Of a stretch of 64,000 bases of DNA, positions 44,255 to 55,125 are shown in pieces. The stretch is from Gonocerus acuteangulatus. Taxonomy: Eukaryota; Arthropoda; Insecta; Hemiptera; Coreidae. The position numbers and the translations under genes were made by a program. The DNA is taken from positions 8,052,326-8,116,325 of the forward strand of contig OX328131.1 of NCBI GenBank assembly GCA_946811695.1, read 5' to 3'. Numbering within the stretch: position 1 is the first letter of the stretch; the number at the start of each line of letters is the position of its first letter. The notes beneath the pieces were generated by a model. The model worked only from the letters and a program-made list of their open reading frames with translations. It had not been told where the DNA came from and made no database searches.

Positions 44255-45427
44255 TTCAGAAATTCTTACCCGCATTTAAAGTTTTAACCAAATCCTCCTC
44301 GCCAAACTCCAATCTCTTTCCTTTTCCAACAGTGCCATTAGCTGGTTCCAATCCTTTCTATCCAATCGATCCCTATACGTGGTCATCCCCGACAGCAATC
44401 CTTCTAGCCCTCTTCCTCTTTCTCGTGGCGTACCCCAGGGCTCCTCGTCATCCCCAACTCTATTTTCTGTTTACATCAATGATCTTCCTCTTTCCATAGT
44501 TCATTCCAAGTTCCGTCTTTACGCCGACAATACCCAAATCTACCTATCCTTTAAGCCCTCTTTGCTACGAGATGCTGTAGACAAGCTGCAAGTAGATCTT
44601 AATAACATCAATGCTTGGGCCGCAGCTAATAAGCTTTCCCTGAATCCAGATAAATCCAAAGCCATTGTTATAGGCTCCCAATCCCTGATAAGTTCCACCT
44701 CCCCTTTTCTAGCCCTTTATCTCAACAGCATCCATGTAAAATATTGTAACTCAGTTAAAAACTTTCGAATCATATTTCATCAAAACCTTTCCTAGAAAAA
44801 TCATATTTCCGAAATTTCCCGTCGATCCATATTTATCCTGAGACAGCTCAACCTCTCTCGCCATCTCCTGCCAACAAAGACCCGTCAACTCCTTGTAACC
44901 TCCCTATTATTCCCCCAGTTTGACGATGGTTGTTTGGTGTACAGTGGATTTTCTGGCGATCTCGAGGCAAAACTCAAACGCCTCATAAACTGTTTCATTC
45001 GTTTTATCCTCGGGATCCCCAGAAACTCCCACATATCACATTCCTACGAGGAGTTGAATTGGCTATTCCATCTTTTCGTCGACACTACTTCCTCGGCTCA
45101 GTCCTTTACCAAGTAATTCAATCCCGAAGACCTACTTATATTTTTCAACTCCTTAAATTTAAATCCTCTGTTCACTCCCGTAACACCCGATCTCGTCCTT
45201 CCGATCTTTATATTCCTTCCCACCGTACTGCATTATTCGAAAAATCATTTGTCACCTGTGCCACCTCGCTATGGAATTCCTTACCTCAGTCAGTCCGCCA
45301 TTCTACCAACCTAGAAAGCTTTAAATACCGAGTTCAAGCTGTAGTATTTAATTTTATTCACTATTCTGTAAATTCAAAATTATTCCTAAGGGACATGTGT
45401 CCCATTATTATACAAATTTTCATTTAA
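44255..45427 (+). pseudogene. CR1/L2-like LINE reverse transcriptase relic
   Basis: GVPQGSSSSPTLFSVYINDL is RT motif 4 and FRLYADNTQIYLSF motif 5. The catalytic YADD is YADN (AAT at 44529-44531), which would abolish activity. It continues to NKLSLNPDKSKAIVIG, then a stop at 44,793, then RQLNLSRHLLPTKTRQLL and, in other frames, SFVTCATSLWNSLPQSVR and FKYRVQAVVF, the typical C-terminal block. Stops and frameshifts make it dead. It sits in the first intron of the SEA gene, same strand. Confidence 0.85.
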
Positions 45428-46010
45428 TTTGGAAAGATATAAAGGGTTGATTCATACCCTCCGGTTGGCCTACCTCGGCCTTTGTCCTATCGTGCGCATC
45501 CTGAAATGGTCAAGCCTCATTTTAATTTCTTGACTTCAGATACTGCCTGACTTCCGTCGACGGAAAGTTCGTTCTTCTTCAAATTTCGTAGAGAGCTAAG
45601 TTTCTATCTGCCACCAACTATTGTTAAGAGCTCAGCTAATCTAAGAGCTCAACTTTTGAGCTTTGGGAACCCGTTCACCCCAAAATACTGCAGAGCTGTG
45701 TATATTCAGGGCAGGTTTAGGAGCAAACCCCAACTAGTCTGGAGTGAAGAAAGTTCCTTAAAAGCGGTTCGGTCAAAAGGAGACAAATTGCCCGGAACGG
45801 AACTCCAACGACAGGAACATGGAGGAATTGGAGGGCAACCACCTTGGATAACACAGCTACAACACCATAAACTATATAACATTTATACTCTTTATTGTTT
45901 ATTCATAGAATATAAATTTATAACAATAAATATTGTTTTTTTATTTGTGCTTTGAATTTAACTACTTCCAACTGGGCTTTTTTATCTACATAATCGTATG
46001 TTGGTAGTTT
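45428..46010. other. Unassigned intronic sequence
   Basis: A plus-strand frame at 45,656-45,955 has normal composition in its first half but no domain or splice pattern that I recognise. Confidence 0.4.
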
Positions 46011-46015
46011 CAAAT

Positions 46016-46262
46016 CATGGGCGTATATAAGGGGCGGCTGTAGCCCCTCCTCGCCAGAAATTTTGATTTAATCGGTAAAAATGTGTCATGAAAATCTCAA
46101 AAATAGATTAAATAAGATCACACATTTAAGAAAAAAATAATTTTATTTTGGAGTGTAATAGCGTTTTATTTGGGTAACTATTCTAAGTTCAAGGTTGTTT
46201 GTATTCCATACCTTCCAAATCCTCCGGTGCTCCCAGCCCCCCCCCCTCAGGTGCCCCTGATA
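46016..46262 (+). mobile_element. hAT-type MITE, decayed right end
   Basis: CATGGGCGTATATAAGGGGC and AATAAGATCACAC plus the C-run match the 11325 copy. The right terminus is lost, and a GGTAAA-type element begins 18 bases further on. Confidence 0.75.
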
Positions 46263-46280
46263 CAAACCAAATATGATGGG

Positions 46281-46745
46281 GGTAAAAATGTAGTTTCACG
46301 CCCTCCAAACCGATTTCTTTCAAATTTTGTACAATAACGTATTTTGATGCACTAAACACGAATACGATAAAAAAAACCGTCGGATTTAACTAGGAAAGAA
46401 GTTATTAAGCACTAAAGTTGACTGTTATGCAGGTTATGAGAGCTATTAATTATAGCGAGTTGGATTGACTGGGGTTTTGTTATCTTCTTGAGCGAGCGTA
46501 GCGAGCGGAAACGCATAGCATGTATGCCTTAAAGTCGTCATTTATGCCTTAAAGTCCTCACAAATTTAGTTGTTTACATGAGCTCTCATAACCTGCATAA
46601 CAGTGAACTTAAGTGCTTAATAACTTCTTTCCTAGTTAAATCCGGCGGTTTTTTTTTATCGTATTCGTGTTTAGTGCATCAAAATACGTTAATGTGCAAA
46701 ATTTGAAAGAAATCGGTTTGGAGGGCGTGAAACTGCATTTTTACC
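46281..46745. mobile_element. GGTAAA-type foldback element, compact copy
   Basis: The ends GGTAAAAATG and CATTTTTACC are inverted, and the arms stay complementary for about 155 bases. The TSD TATGATGGG is 9 bp (46272-46280, 46746-46754). The middle has AGCGAGTTGGATTGACT and AGCGAGCGTAGCGAGCGGAA. It is 465 bp and non-coding. Arm length and TSD size fit Mutator-like elements; that is inference. Confidence 0.85.
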
Positions 46746-46974
46746 TATGATGGGTTTCAAGCTTCATAATATTAGTCAAATAAGTTTACATTCCAACCGT
46801 TTTCAAGACAATGAAGAAAATGTACGAAAATCCCAATACTGCTTATGTTTGTTGATAACATTTTTTTTTTCTAATACTTCCTAACCCCAAATCTAACATA
46901 AACGTAAAGAAATGAATGCCAAACATATGGAACAATTATCAACTGAACACATCGTTTTTAATACCCAAACCCAC

Positions 46975-47105
46975 TAGGGGCGGTGCCTTTTCGAAAAAAG
47001 AAAAGGCATCACCCCTATCCTGGCTAGAAAAGGGTGGTAACCTATAGATAACCCGTCCTCAAATTCGTAGTTAATAATAAATGGACGTTAAAATTTAAAT
47101 AAATA
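46975..47105 (+). mobile_element. tRNA-derived SINE, type 3, 5'-truncated
   Basis: Only the tail is left: TCCTGGCTAGAAAAGGGTGG, TAACCTATAGATAACCCGTC and TGGACGTTAAAATTTAAAT. Confidence 0.75.
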
Positions 47106-47304
47106 ATACCCAAACCGAAAATTACTTAGAAAAATTAGTTTTTTTGGCTTTCTTCGAAAACGGTTTTGTTTCCCTACGTTAATAAACCTAAAAAACGTGT
47201 AACCTGCAAGCCTATTAAGGAAGATTATTTAAAACTATCATAATGCTGTATCTTATAATATTTTATTTTATATTTATAACTAATATGTTACTTTATTTTT
47301 TCAG

Positions 47305-47328
47305 CTTTGCGGTTGGAACCAGTTCAAA
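47305..47328 (+). CDS. SEA-domain membrane protein, 24-base microexon
   Basis: TTTTTTCAG precedes and GTGAGT follows. In phase 1 it adds ALRLEPVQ, a short linker between the transmembrane helix and the SEA fold. The length (eight codons) keeps the frame, so it could be skipped without a frameshift. It is supported by phase match on both sides and good splice sites; the small size is the main reason for doubt. Confidence 0.65.
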
Positions 47329-47584
47329 GTGAGTAATTATATGTCTTTCATGTTATGATTTTAATTAGTTATAACTAGAATATTATATTATACAGATTGT
47401 TATTAACATTTGTACACACTTTTCATATATTACCCAGATTTGGACATCTATTTTGTAATATTTTTGCAACATAGGCGACTATAAACATTTCAAAATCAAT
47501 GAAAACTACTGACTTGGTTCATTGTGTGGGTTAGTCATATGTCAAAGTTAGTATTATTAACTACAAGTTCATATAATAGGCGGC

Positions 47585-47672
47585 GGAGCTCCAGCCCCTC
47601 CCTCCGAAATTTAAATTTAATCGGTCAAAATTTGCCACAAAAACTTAAAAAATAAATTAAATAAGATCACTT
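47585..47672 (+). mobile_element. hAT-type MITE fragment
   Basis: GCGGCGGAGCTCCAGCCCCT and AATTAAATAAGATCACTT match the first half of the 11325 element. It breaks off where a Helentron left terminus begins. Confidence 0.65.
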
Positions 47673-47752
47673 CTTCTCCTTTACTAATGACACTAGGGAA
47701 ATGAACGGAAACGCGCTAAGATGACGCAGTTCCTGCTAGTTGGACTTTGTAA
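47673..47752 (-). mobile_element. Helentron-like left terminus, family B
   Basis: On the minus strand TCCAACTAGCAGGAACTGCG, TCATCTTAGCGCGTTTCCG and ATTTCCCTAGTGTCATTAG. Only the terminal ~80 bases are recognisable. Confidence 0.6.
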
Positions 47753-48186
47753 TTCTACCAGTAGTCCAAGAGCCGGTAACCGCAAGTTTCATGAAGTATT
47801 TTTTCACCTTGAACTTTTCCTATAATGTACCTCTTGGGTAGATAAGAAGGTAAATATGTGTTGGCTAGACTTACCGTGGAACACCAGCTACTGCATATAG
47901 GGAAAAGGTGCAAAACAATATTGCTCAAAACTAGGGTTTTATTCAGAAGCCCAGAACCATTATCTTTTTTTTTTTTTGACCATTATTTTTCTATCTTTAA
48001 TGTAAAATTAAGACAATTTTTCAATGAATAATAAATAAGGAAGACACTTTTAAGGGGTTTAAAATATAAATGAAGAATACCCTGAGTACCTAGTTTTTTT
48101 TTTTTAAATATTAAATGAAGTGCTTTAGTCACGCTGCGATTTAAACAGCGTCTTCAATAAACATAATTGAAAATAATTACAAAAAG

Positions 48187-48923
48187 TCCGTCACGCAGGA
48201 GCTGCATAACTAAGCACTTTCCTCAGAATTTGGGTAGTGTAGACTGCTTTCCAGAACAATTTGCTTAAAATATCCTACATAAATAAAATAAAAACATGAT
48301 TAGTTCTCTTTTAATTTTGTAATGATCAATTATTAATTTCCTTACCTACTACACTACGCAATAAATACAAAAAACCTCATATTATCGTATTTTGATCTAA
48401 CGCAGGAACAGGATACAGTCACTCTAGTGGTAGAAAGCGCTCCTTGCGGCGGCTTTGTGAACCTACGTCTGGCAGGCTTTTCTATTGAAATATATTACAA
48501 AGTAAACCCCCCCTTTCCGATTGACCGATTCAGCTCATTTTTACAACACTTCTTTCCCATTAGTTACCCACGACGTATACCACGTTTCGTTACAATACAG
48601 CAGAAATTACGACTGGTATGAGTGTATTAGTAATTTGGGTCCGGAGTAAACCCCCCCCCCTCCTTATGAACCGATTTAGTTCAATTTTATATCTCACTTT
48701 TCTCTCTATATTACCACTACGAATACCAAGTTTCGTTGAAATATAACAAATATTACGGCTGACATAGTCAAATTAGTGTTTTGGGTTCGGGGTAAACCCC
48801 CCCCCCCTTCCGGTGGACCGACTTTGGTGGCTAACGAACTCGTTTAATCGTTTGCTAATTGAATGCTATATACCAAGTTTCGTGACGAAAAAACAAAAAC
48901 TCTGGCCGCTATCGTGTTAACAG

Positions 48924-48989
<66 letters not shown>

Positions 48990-49110
48990 TTTAACGGGGG
49001 TCATTTTCGGTGTCTACTAGGTAGGATCGATAAAGATTTGAGGAAATTTTTCAAAAATTCCGTCATGAGTCCAACCTCAATAGCTACTTTCCTTCGGAGG
49101 AAAGTGCTAA
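48187..49110 (+). mobile_element. Helentron-like element, family A, copy 2
   Basis: The left terminus TCCGTCACGCAGGAGCTGCA and AGCACTTTCCTC and the right hairpin ACTTTCC/GGAAAGT plus GCTAA are the same as in copy 1. It has three internal ~140-bp C-run units (C-runs near 48,507, 48,650 and 48,800) and an AT run at 48,927-48,986. It lies in the second intron of the SEA gene. Confidence 0.85.
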
Positions 49111-49339
49111 AAGGCAGGTGCTAATGACCCTCGCAGTCGGAGCACCTATAATTAATAAATAAATAAATAAAATAAAATGTCACTTTTTGTGGGGTTCAAT
49201 TACGCAGGCAAACAAAATAAAATGAGTGATATTTTCCAAAGACACCATTCATATATTCTTATGTATTTCGACACGCTGAATCCGAATCCGGAGTCCGTTT
49301 CGCCTCAGCACATCAGGTTTAAGAGCATTTGAAGGTCAA

Positions 49340-49800
49340 ATTTCTTATGAAGTCGTTAAAGAAGAAATAATTAGAGCTTCCACGGTTTTGAGGGTCGCTG
49401 AATTCGAATCCGAGGTATGTTTTACCCTATCGATGCAAAATCAAGGTCATTTTAAGGATAAGGACAAAGTTTATTTTGCAAGAAATTAATCTGCACTCAA
49501 AATTCTTTCTTTTTTTTCAAAATAGACATATTTCGTATGAAGTCGTTAAAGAAGAAATAACTAGAGCTTCCATGGTTTTGAGGGTCGCTGAATTCGAATC
49601 CGCTGTCTGTTTCAGCCAATCGGGGCAACATCAAGGCCATTTCGAGGATAAATATGATTATTTTGAAAAAAAAATGAATCTGCAGTCAAAACTTTATTTT
49701 GCAAAATAGACATATTAGTCCTTGAAATGACCCTGATTTTGCGCCGATGGGATGAAACAGACCTCGGATTCCAATTCAGCGACCCTCAAACCCATGAAAG
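49340..49800. repeat. Direct and inverted duplication of a ~95-bp block
   Basis: GAAGTCGTTAAAGAAGAAAT to CTGAATTCGAATCCG occurs at about 49,350 and 49,539. GAAACAGACCTCGGATTCCA and CAGCGACCCTCAAA is an inverted third copy at about 49,754. Confidence 0.8.
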
Positions 49801-50090
49801 CTCATTTATTTTAATAAAACTCTCATTTAATATAAAAATAAAACAAAGTTCGTTTTTTTTTTCCTTTTATATGTTATCCCCCTTAAAGGTGTCTGCGTTT
49901 TTTATTATTCATTATAAAATTGTCTTAATTTTACATTAATGATAGTTGGCTTCTGAATAAAACACTATCTTTGAGAAATGTTTTTGCGTCTTTTCCCTAT
50001 GCGCAGTAGCTGGTGTTCCAAGGTAAGTCTAGCCAACACACATATACCTTCTTATCAACCCAAGAGGTACATTATAGCAAAATTTTAAGG

Positions 50091-50281
50091 TGCATAAAAC
50101 ACTTAAGGTGCATGAAACACTTAAGGTGCATGAAACACTTAAGGTGTATGAAACACTTAAGGTGCATAAAACACTTAAGGTGCATGAAACACTTGAGGTG
50201 CATGAAGCACTTAAGGTGCTTAAAACACTTAAGGTGCATAAAACACTTAAGGTGCATGAGACACTTAAGGTGTATAAAACG
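50091..50281 (+). repeat. 18-bp minisatellite, about 10-11 copies
   Basis: The unit is TAAGGTGCATGAAACACT with ATAAAA/GTATGA variants. As 18 is divisible by three, frames stay open on both strands; this is not evidence of coding. Confidence 0.95.
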
Positions 50282-50724
50282 TGCGCTACCAGCTCTTGGA
50301 TTATTATATTATTACAAGATATTTAGTTTTGCTCCTTAGTATTTATTCAATGATTTTAAGAGTTATTATTCATTTTAGATCCACCGTAATTAGTTTAAAC
50401 AAGTACAGAATGCAGATATTCTCACATCAATTAATGCCCTGTTATCATCACATCATAAAACCATAATTACAAGAATAAGGAAGAATTAGTGTAAAGTCTC
50501 ATGATTAGATATAATGAATTCAGGTTTTAATTGAACCTTATTAAAGCGTAAAACAGATTTAATTCTTGACCTTTAATAATACATTGCCAAACTGCCTTCA
50601 GTTTGTTGATTTTAGCGTCCTTCTTCCACCCGCCCGAATTTTCCTTCAAATCCGTGGGGTATATTTAGGGGTCCAAAGTTGGATATTTTCGATGACTTTC
50701 CATAATTTCACTAATGCAACATTT

Positions 50725-50883
50725 TTTTTTTTTTTTTTTTTTTTTTTTACGGCGTATCTACATCTAGGTCATTAGCGCCGACATCCAGGGTGCAGCGAGG
50801 AATTTTACCAGCGAGCCGCGGGATGATAAAATTAATGAATTTTATGAATCCAAGGCGCTAGCCATTAGACCAAGGGACACCCC
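50725..50883 (-). mobile_element. tRNA-derived SINE, type 1
   Basis: The minus-strand head GGTCTAATGGCTAGCGCCTT lacks a clean B box (deleted or changed near ATTCATTAATTTTATC). The tail GGCGCTAATGACCTAGATGT and CGCCGTAAA and an A-run follow. TSD TAATGCAACATTT/TAATTCAACATTT has one mismatch. Confidence 0.85.
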
Positions 50884-50896
50884 TAATTCAACATTT

Positions 50897-51480
50897 TACC
50901 AAATTTTTGAAGGAAAAGGTTCAATAGCTAGGTCGGTCTCATAAAGCAAATTTTGACATTTTTTTTGCAAATGAGCATCAATCCTACATCAGACACCAAA
51001 TTCTTAATTATAAACTCGATTGACACCCCCCTTTTTTCCCACAATATTTGAAATTTAAAAACGAAACTTGGTGGGTCTTAACGTGGTCGAATGTATTTTC
51101 ATTGGACCTAATGCACAATCCCTCAACTTTCTCCAGTTCTTCTCCAGAGACCTTAACTCTGGAATCTCCAATGGAAAGGGGTTATTTTTATGACGGATGA
51201 TTGTAGAGAATTGAATTTTAGGTCGATTTTATATCTTTTTTTTTTCGCTAAAGCGCACCAATGAGTAACAAATTGCCAAAAACCGATAAAACCCTTGTTT
51301 TTCATCACTTTTCTGCCAATAACGTAGAAAGTATGCCCGTAATTAAAAAAGTAGTTAATATAAACGTTGTAGAGGATTAAATTTAATTTCCAAAAAGTAC
51401 CTCTAAATGCCTAAAATCTTAATAGGAATGGAGCAAAACACACTTTTGTTTTTGAAGTTTTCAGAAAGTGCTGATATTAA
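50897..51480. other. Unassigned intronic sequence
   Basis: It is AT-rich with scattered T-runs. No feature was recognised. Confidence 0.4.
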
Positions 51481-51814
51481 GTTTGATTGTAAAAGTAGGT
51501 TCAGCGGTTATCTGTTTTCTTCATTACCTTTTCTAAGTAGATTCAAAAGGCATTTATATCTGTGATGACTGTGGTAGTTAGGAAATGATAGGTTAAAGAA
51601 TTGTTGATTAGTTCTTCCGAGATAGGTTATAGAATATTTCTGAGATTGGAGTATTCAAGAGAATGCCACAGCAGATGGTCCAGGTATTCTTCCTTCAGTA
51701 CACAGTTGGTACACACTTTGGTCATTTCTATTTTGTATCTTTGGATAAAGGCATTTACTTTGATAATTGTTTTTTATTGACAATCTATTATGACCTTAAT
51801 TATTTTCTAATAAC

Positions 51815-52160
51815 TATCAGGATGTACCGTATGAAATGTCAGTTTTGGACTTGCCGATTTCCTTCAAATGTCTTGAAACTGTCGTGGCTCCTACTCCGAT
51901 TTCTTTGGCATATTCCCTAGTGCTTTTTGAGGGACAAGCTTCAACCCTTTCTTTCAGGTGGTCATTGTCAAGCTTGGTTTCTGGTCTCCCTCGCTCCTCG
52001 TTGTCAAGGTCAAAATTTCCACTTCGAAACCTGGAAAACCACCGGCAAACAGTTCACCGTTCCCTCCCCTAACGCCGTGTTAATGTTCATACACGTCTCA
52101 GCAGCGCTATGACCGAGCTTAAATTCATAACGAAAAATAATACGGATTTCCGTTGGTCAT
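51815..52160 (-). pseudogene. mariner transposase N-terminal half, one frameshift
   Basis: The minus strand reads IIFRYEFKLGHSAAETC, then NINTALGEGTVNCLPV. After a one-base shift it reads WFSRFRSGNFDLDNEERGRP, a hallmark of mariner transposases between the two helix-turn-helix motifs. Then ACPSKSTREYAKEIGVGATT and VSRHLKEIGKSKT form the second motif. The DDD catalytic domain is missing. This protein would bind the mariner inverted terminal repeats; this copy is dead. A shorter paralogue is at 12703-12795. Confidence 0.85.
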
Positions 52161-52294
52161 AATTTAAGTTTTATTTTTTTCTCAGAGGATCGTTCTCACA
52201 ACACAGTACGCAAGTTACTGATTAAATAATAGGAATAAAAGAGCTTTAATTCTATATGAATAACAATGATGTTTGTAAATAATGAAATAAAAAG

Positions 52295-53206
52295 TCCGTC
52301 ACGCAGGAGCTGCATAACTAAGCACTTTCCTCAGAATTTGGGTAGTGTAGACTGCTTTCCAGAACAATTTGCTTAAAATATCCTACATAAATAAAATAAA
52401 AACATGAATAGTTCTCTTTTAATTTTGTAATGAGTAACTGATAAATTATTAATTTGCTTCCAGAGTTATGTTTACACATAGTACCTACTGCACTACGTAA
52501 TAAATACAAAAAACCTCATATTATCGTATTTTAATCTAACGCAGGAACCGGATACAGTCCCTCTAGCGCTCCTTGCGGCGCCTTTGTGAACCTATGTCTG
52601 GCTGCCTTTTCTATTGAAATATATTACAAAGTAAACCCCCCGATTCATCTCATTTTTACAACACTTCTTTCTCATGAGTTACCCACGACGTATACCGCGT
52701 TTCGTTACAATAAAGCAGAAATTACGACCAGTATGAGTATATTAGTAATTTGGGTCCGGAGTAAACCCCCCCTCCTAAAGAACCGATTTAGTTTATTTTT
52801 ACAACACATATTTACCTGTGGATTACCACTACGAATAAAGAGTTTCGTCGAAATATACCAAAAATCACGGCTGGTAGTGGCGAATTGGTATTGTCGGTCC
52901 AGAGTAAACCCCCCCCCCTCCTTATGAACTGATTTAGTTCATTTTTATATCTCACTTTTCTCTCTATATTACTACTACGAATACCATGTTTCGTTGAAAT
53001 ATAACAAATATTACGGCTGAAATGGTCAAATTAGTGTTTTGGGCTCGGGGTAAACCCCCCCTTCCGGTGGACCGATTTTGGTGGTTAACGAACTCGTTCA
53101 ATCGTTTGCTAATTGAATGCTATATACCAAGTTTCGTGGCGAAAAAACAAAAACTCTGGCCGCTATCGTGTTAACAGACACATATATATATATATATATA
53201 TATATA

Positions 53207-53258
<52 letters not shown>

Positions 53259-53390
53259 TATATATAAATTTTAACGGGGGTCATTTTCGCTGTCTACTAG
53301 GTAGGATCGATAAAGATTTGAAGAAATTTTTCAAAAATTCCGTCATGAGTCCAACCTCAATAGCTACTTTCCTTCGGAAGAAAGTGCTAA
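52295..53390 (+). mobile_element. Helentron-like element, family A, copy 3
   Basis: Termini are as in copies 1 and 2. There are four C-run internal units (near 52,635, 52,765, 52,908 and 53,054). The AT run (53,183-53,257) contains TGCATATA and AGATATA interruptions. The final hairpin has one mutation, ACTTTCCttcGGAAGAAAGT. Confidence 0.85.
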
Positions 53391-53650
53391 AAAGGAAAGG
53401 ATTAAATCGCAAAGTAAACAAAACTGACATTTCATACGGTACAGCCTGATATTTCTTGTCTTCCTGCCTTCTTAATTATGTAGAACTTTAAGAAAATTTA
53501 ATCTCGAAACCAGAATTAAAATTATATGTTTAGTAAATTCGACATTGATTTTAAAAATAAAATTTCCTTTTACGTATTAAATCTTTTGAACTGTGTAAGC
53601 TGAACTATAAATCTGATTGTCCGTTCTGTAATAACCAATCATGTTTTTAG

Positions 53651-53763
53651 CTTTGCTGGTTTTCGACGGAAGCATGAGACTGGTCGCGGAAAAGTTCACA
53701 CCAGGCCTGGCCAACAAGAGTGGTCTTCAGTTCTTCGAAAAGAGTCGAAGATATCAGACATTG
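53651..53763 (+). CDS. SEA-domain membrane protein, exon with N-terminal half of SEA
   Basis: The acceptor ATGTTTTTAG and donor TTG/GTGAGT bound 113 bases. In phase it reads (T)LLVFDGSMRLVAEKFTPGLA and then NKSGLQFFEKSRRYQTL. F-x-G-S-x-R-L near the start and the L-x-N-x-S-x-x-F spacing are the usual opening of a SEA domain. NKS is a potential N-glycosylation site, fitting an extracellular position. It ends in phase 0, matching the next exon. It lies between a Helentron copy and a SINE. Confidence 0.85.
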
Positions 53764-53795
53764 GTGAGTATTGTACATCATTTTTATGATTTGTT

Positions 53796-53990
53796 TTTGT
53801 TTACGGTGTTTCGACACATAGGCCATTAGCTCCGGCCTTTATTCTGGTTACCGCCCTTCTTAAATATTGATGGTGGAGCCGGGGAATTTGTTCAGCTGTC
53901 CCATAGATCCCAAAGAACACGCGCACAGGTATCGAACCTTCAGCTCTTTGAGCAGGAATAGGATGCGCTGAGACCCGAGTGTTATAATAT
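53796..53990 (-). mobile_element. tRNA-derived SINE, type 2
   Basis: Minus-strand GGGTCTCAGCGCATCC (A box) and GAAGGTTCGATACCTG (B box) form a different tRNA-like head. The tail GCCGGAGCTAATGGCCTATG and CACCGTAAACAA is the same tail type as in type-1 and 5S SINEs. It begins about 33 bases after the exon donor. Confidence 0.7.
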
Positions 53991-54036
53991 TTGCAAATTA
54001 TTAACTTTAGAAATAAGTGCCTATAATAATACAGGC

Positions 54037-54039
54037 ACT

Positions 54040-54089
<50 letters not shown>
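54037..54089 (+). repeat. Poly(A) tract, about 50 bases
   Basis: It is an almost pure A-run, probably the tail of a retroposed copy whose body I cannot delimit. Confidence 0.9.
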
Positions 54090-54091
<2 letters not shown>

Positions 54092-54251
54092 GTATTGTCC
54101 ACACCATACATATAATCTTATGTATTTTGAAACGCTGAATCCTAATTAGGTGTAATCAACTAAGCAGATTTGAGGCGCTGGAGCTAAGAGAACATGCTAG
54201 AACCAGGATTTTCAGACTCCAAATCCCGTTAATTTCCCAACATGTGGTGTT

Positions 54252-54313
54252 GGAGGAAAAACCTACAATTAAATGTTATAGGCCTATAACATTTAATTGT
54301 AGGTTTTTCCTCC
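54252..54313. repeat. Perfect 62-bp palindrome
   Basis: GGAGGAAAAACCTACAATTA runs to AATGTTATAGG and is followed at once by its complement, with no loop. Outer arms (GACTCCAAATCC at 54,210 and GGATTTGGAGTC at 54,340) extend it imperfectly to about 54,207-54,356. Confidence 0.95.
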
Positions 54314-54404
54314 ATCTTCACATGTTGAGACGTCACCAGGATTTGGAGTCTGAAAAACGTCGTTTTAGAAGATTTTTTAGCATCAGTGCCTCCAGAAAGT
54401 TTTT

Positions 54405-54606
54405 ACTCAAATGAGAGTTCTTTATTTTCCAATTTTACACCCCTGTCCATGTTTACAAATATAGTTGTTTACGCTAGCTTTCTTTACCTTTAATTTCACT
54501 GTTATAAATTTAGTGCTTAATAACTTTTTCCCTAGTTAAGAACGGGTTCGTGTTTAGTGCAGAAAAAAAATCGGTGGTGAGGCCCCTAAACTTAACAATT
54601 ACCTTT
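54405..54606 (+). mobile_element. Right half of a GGTAAA-type element
   Basis: CAAATGAGAGTTCTTT, CACTGTTATAAATTTAGTGC, TTCGTGTTTAGTGCA and the AATTACC end parallel the right arm of 22588-24573. The left arm is missing. Confidence 0.6.
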
Positions 54607-54708
54607 ATTAATAAAAATCAAGTGGATATGATAAAAAAAAAATAACAAAATACTGTATTTTTCTCATTTATTGATCAAATGACCAAAAACAATATTAGAC
54701 ATCTGTAA

Positions 54709-55122
54709 GGGTGGGTTTACACTTGCTAGTTGTTGCAGGAAATTTATAGCAGACAGAAATTGCGACTAGTGTAAACCATGAACAATTTATGTCTGAGATA
54801 TATATTTCTATCACGAACTATAAGTGTCGACACTTCTATACCACCAGGTGTAAACACAGATTTTACGAGAAGAATTTAATTTCAGAGATAAATATCTTGG
54901 CTACTAGCTGTATTGTCGACACTTCTATACCAACAGATGTAAACACTGATTATTTGTGCTTTTGGTGAATTTATCGCAAATTAGAACAAATCCAGAACTG
55001 TCCTATACATATCCATGACATAAATGTCTAGCTATTTCTGTCAGTATGTAAACCTTCAAGAGAATATCTATCCGACACCTGACATATATTTCCTGCGAAA
55101 AGTGTCAGATGTAAACGCACCC
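54709..55122. mobile_element. Harbinger-like MITE, 414 bp
   Basis: The termini GGGTGGGTTTACAC and GTAAACGCACCC are inverted, with TAA on both sides (54706-54708, 55123-55125), as in PIF/Harbinger elements. The interior repeats GTCGACACTTCTATACCA with AGATGTAAACAC. Family assignment is inference. Confidence 0.65.
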
Positions 55123-55125
55123 TAA

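Noticed and set aside
50013..50339. 108-codon plus-strand frame with HLRCMK repeats
   Set aside because: It is an 18-bp minisatellite artefact, open on both strands.
51490..51720. Minus-strand CTNC...HLLWHS-like segment as another LINE zinc knuckle
   Set aside because: The similarity is short and interrupted by stops; too weak to call without a search.
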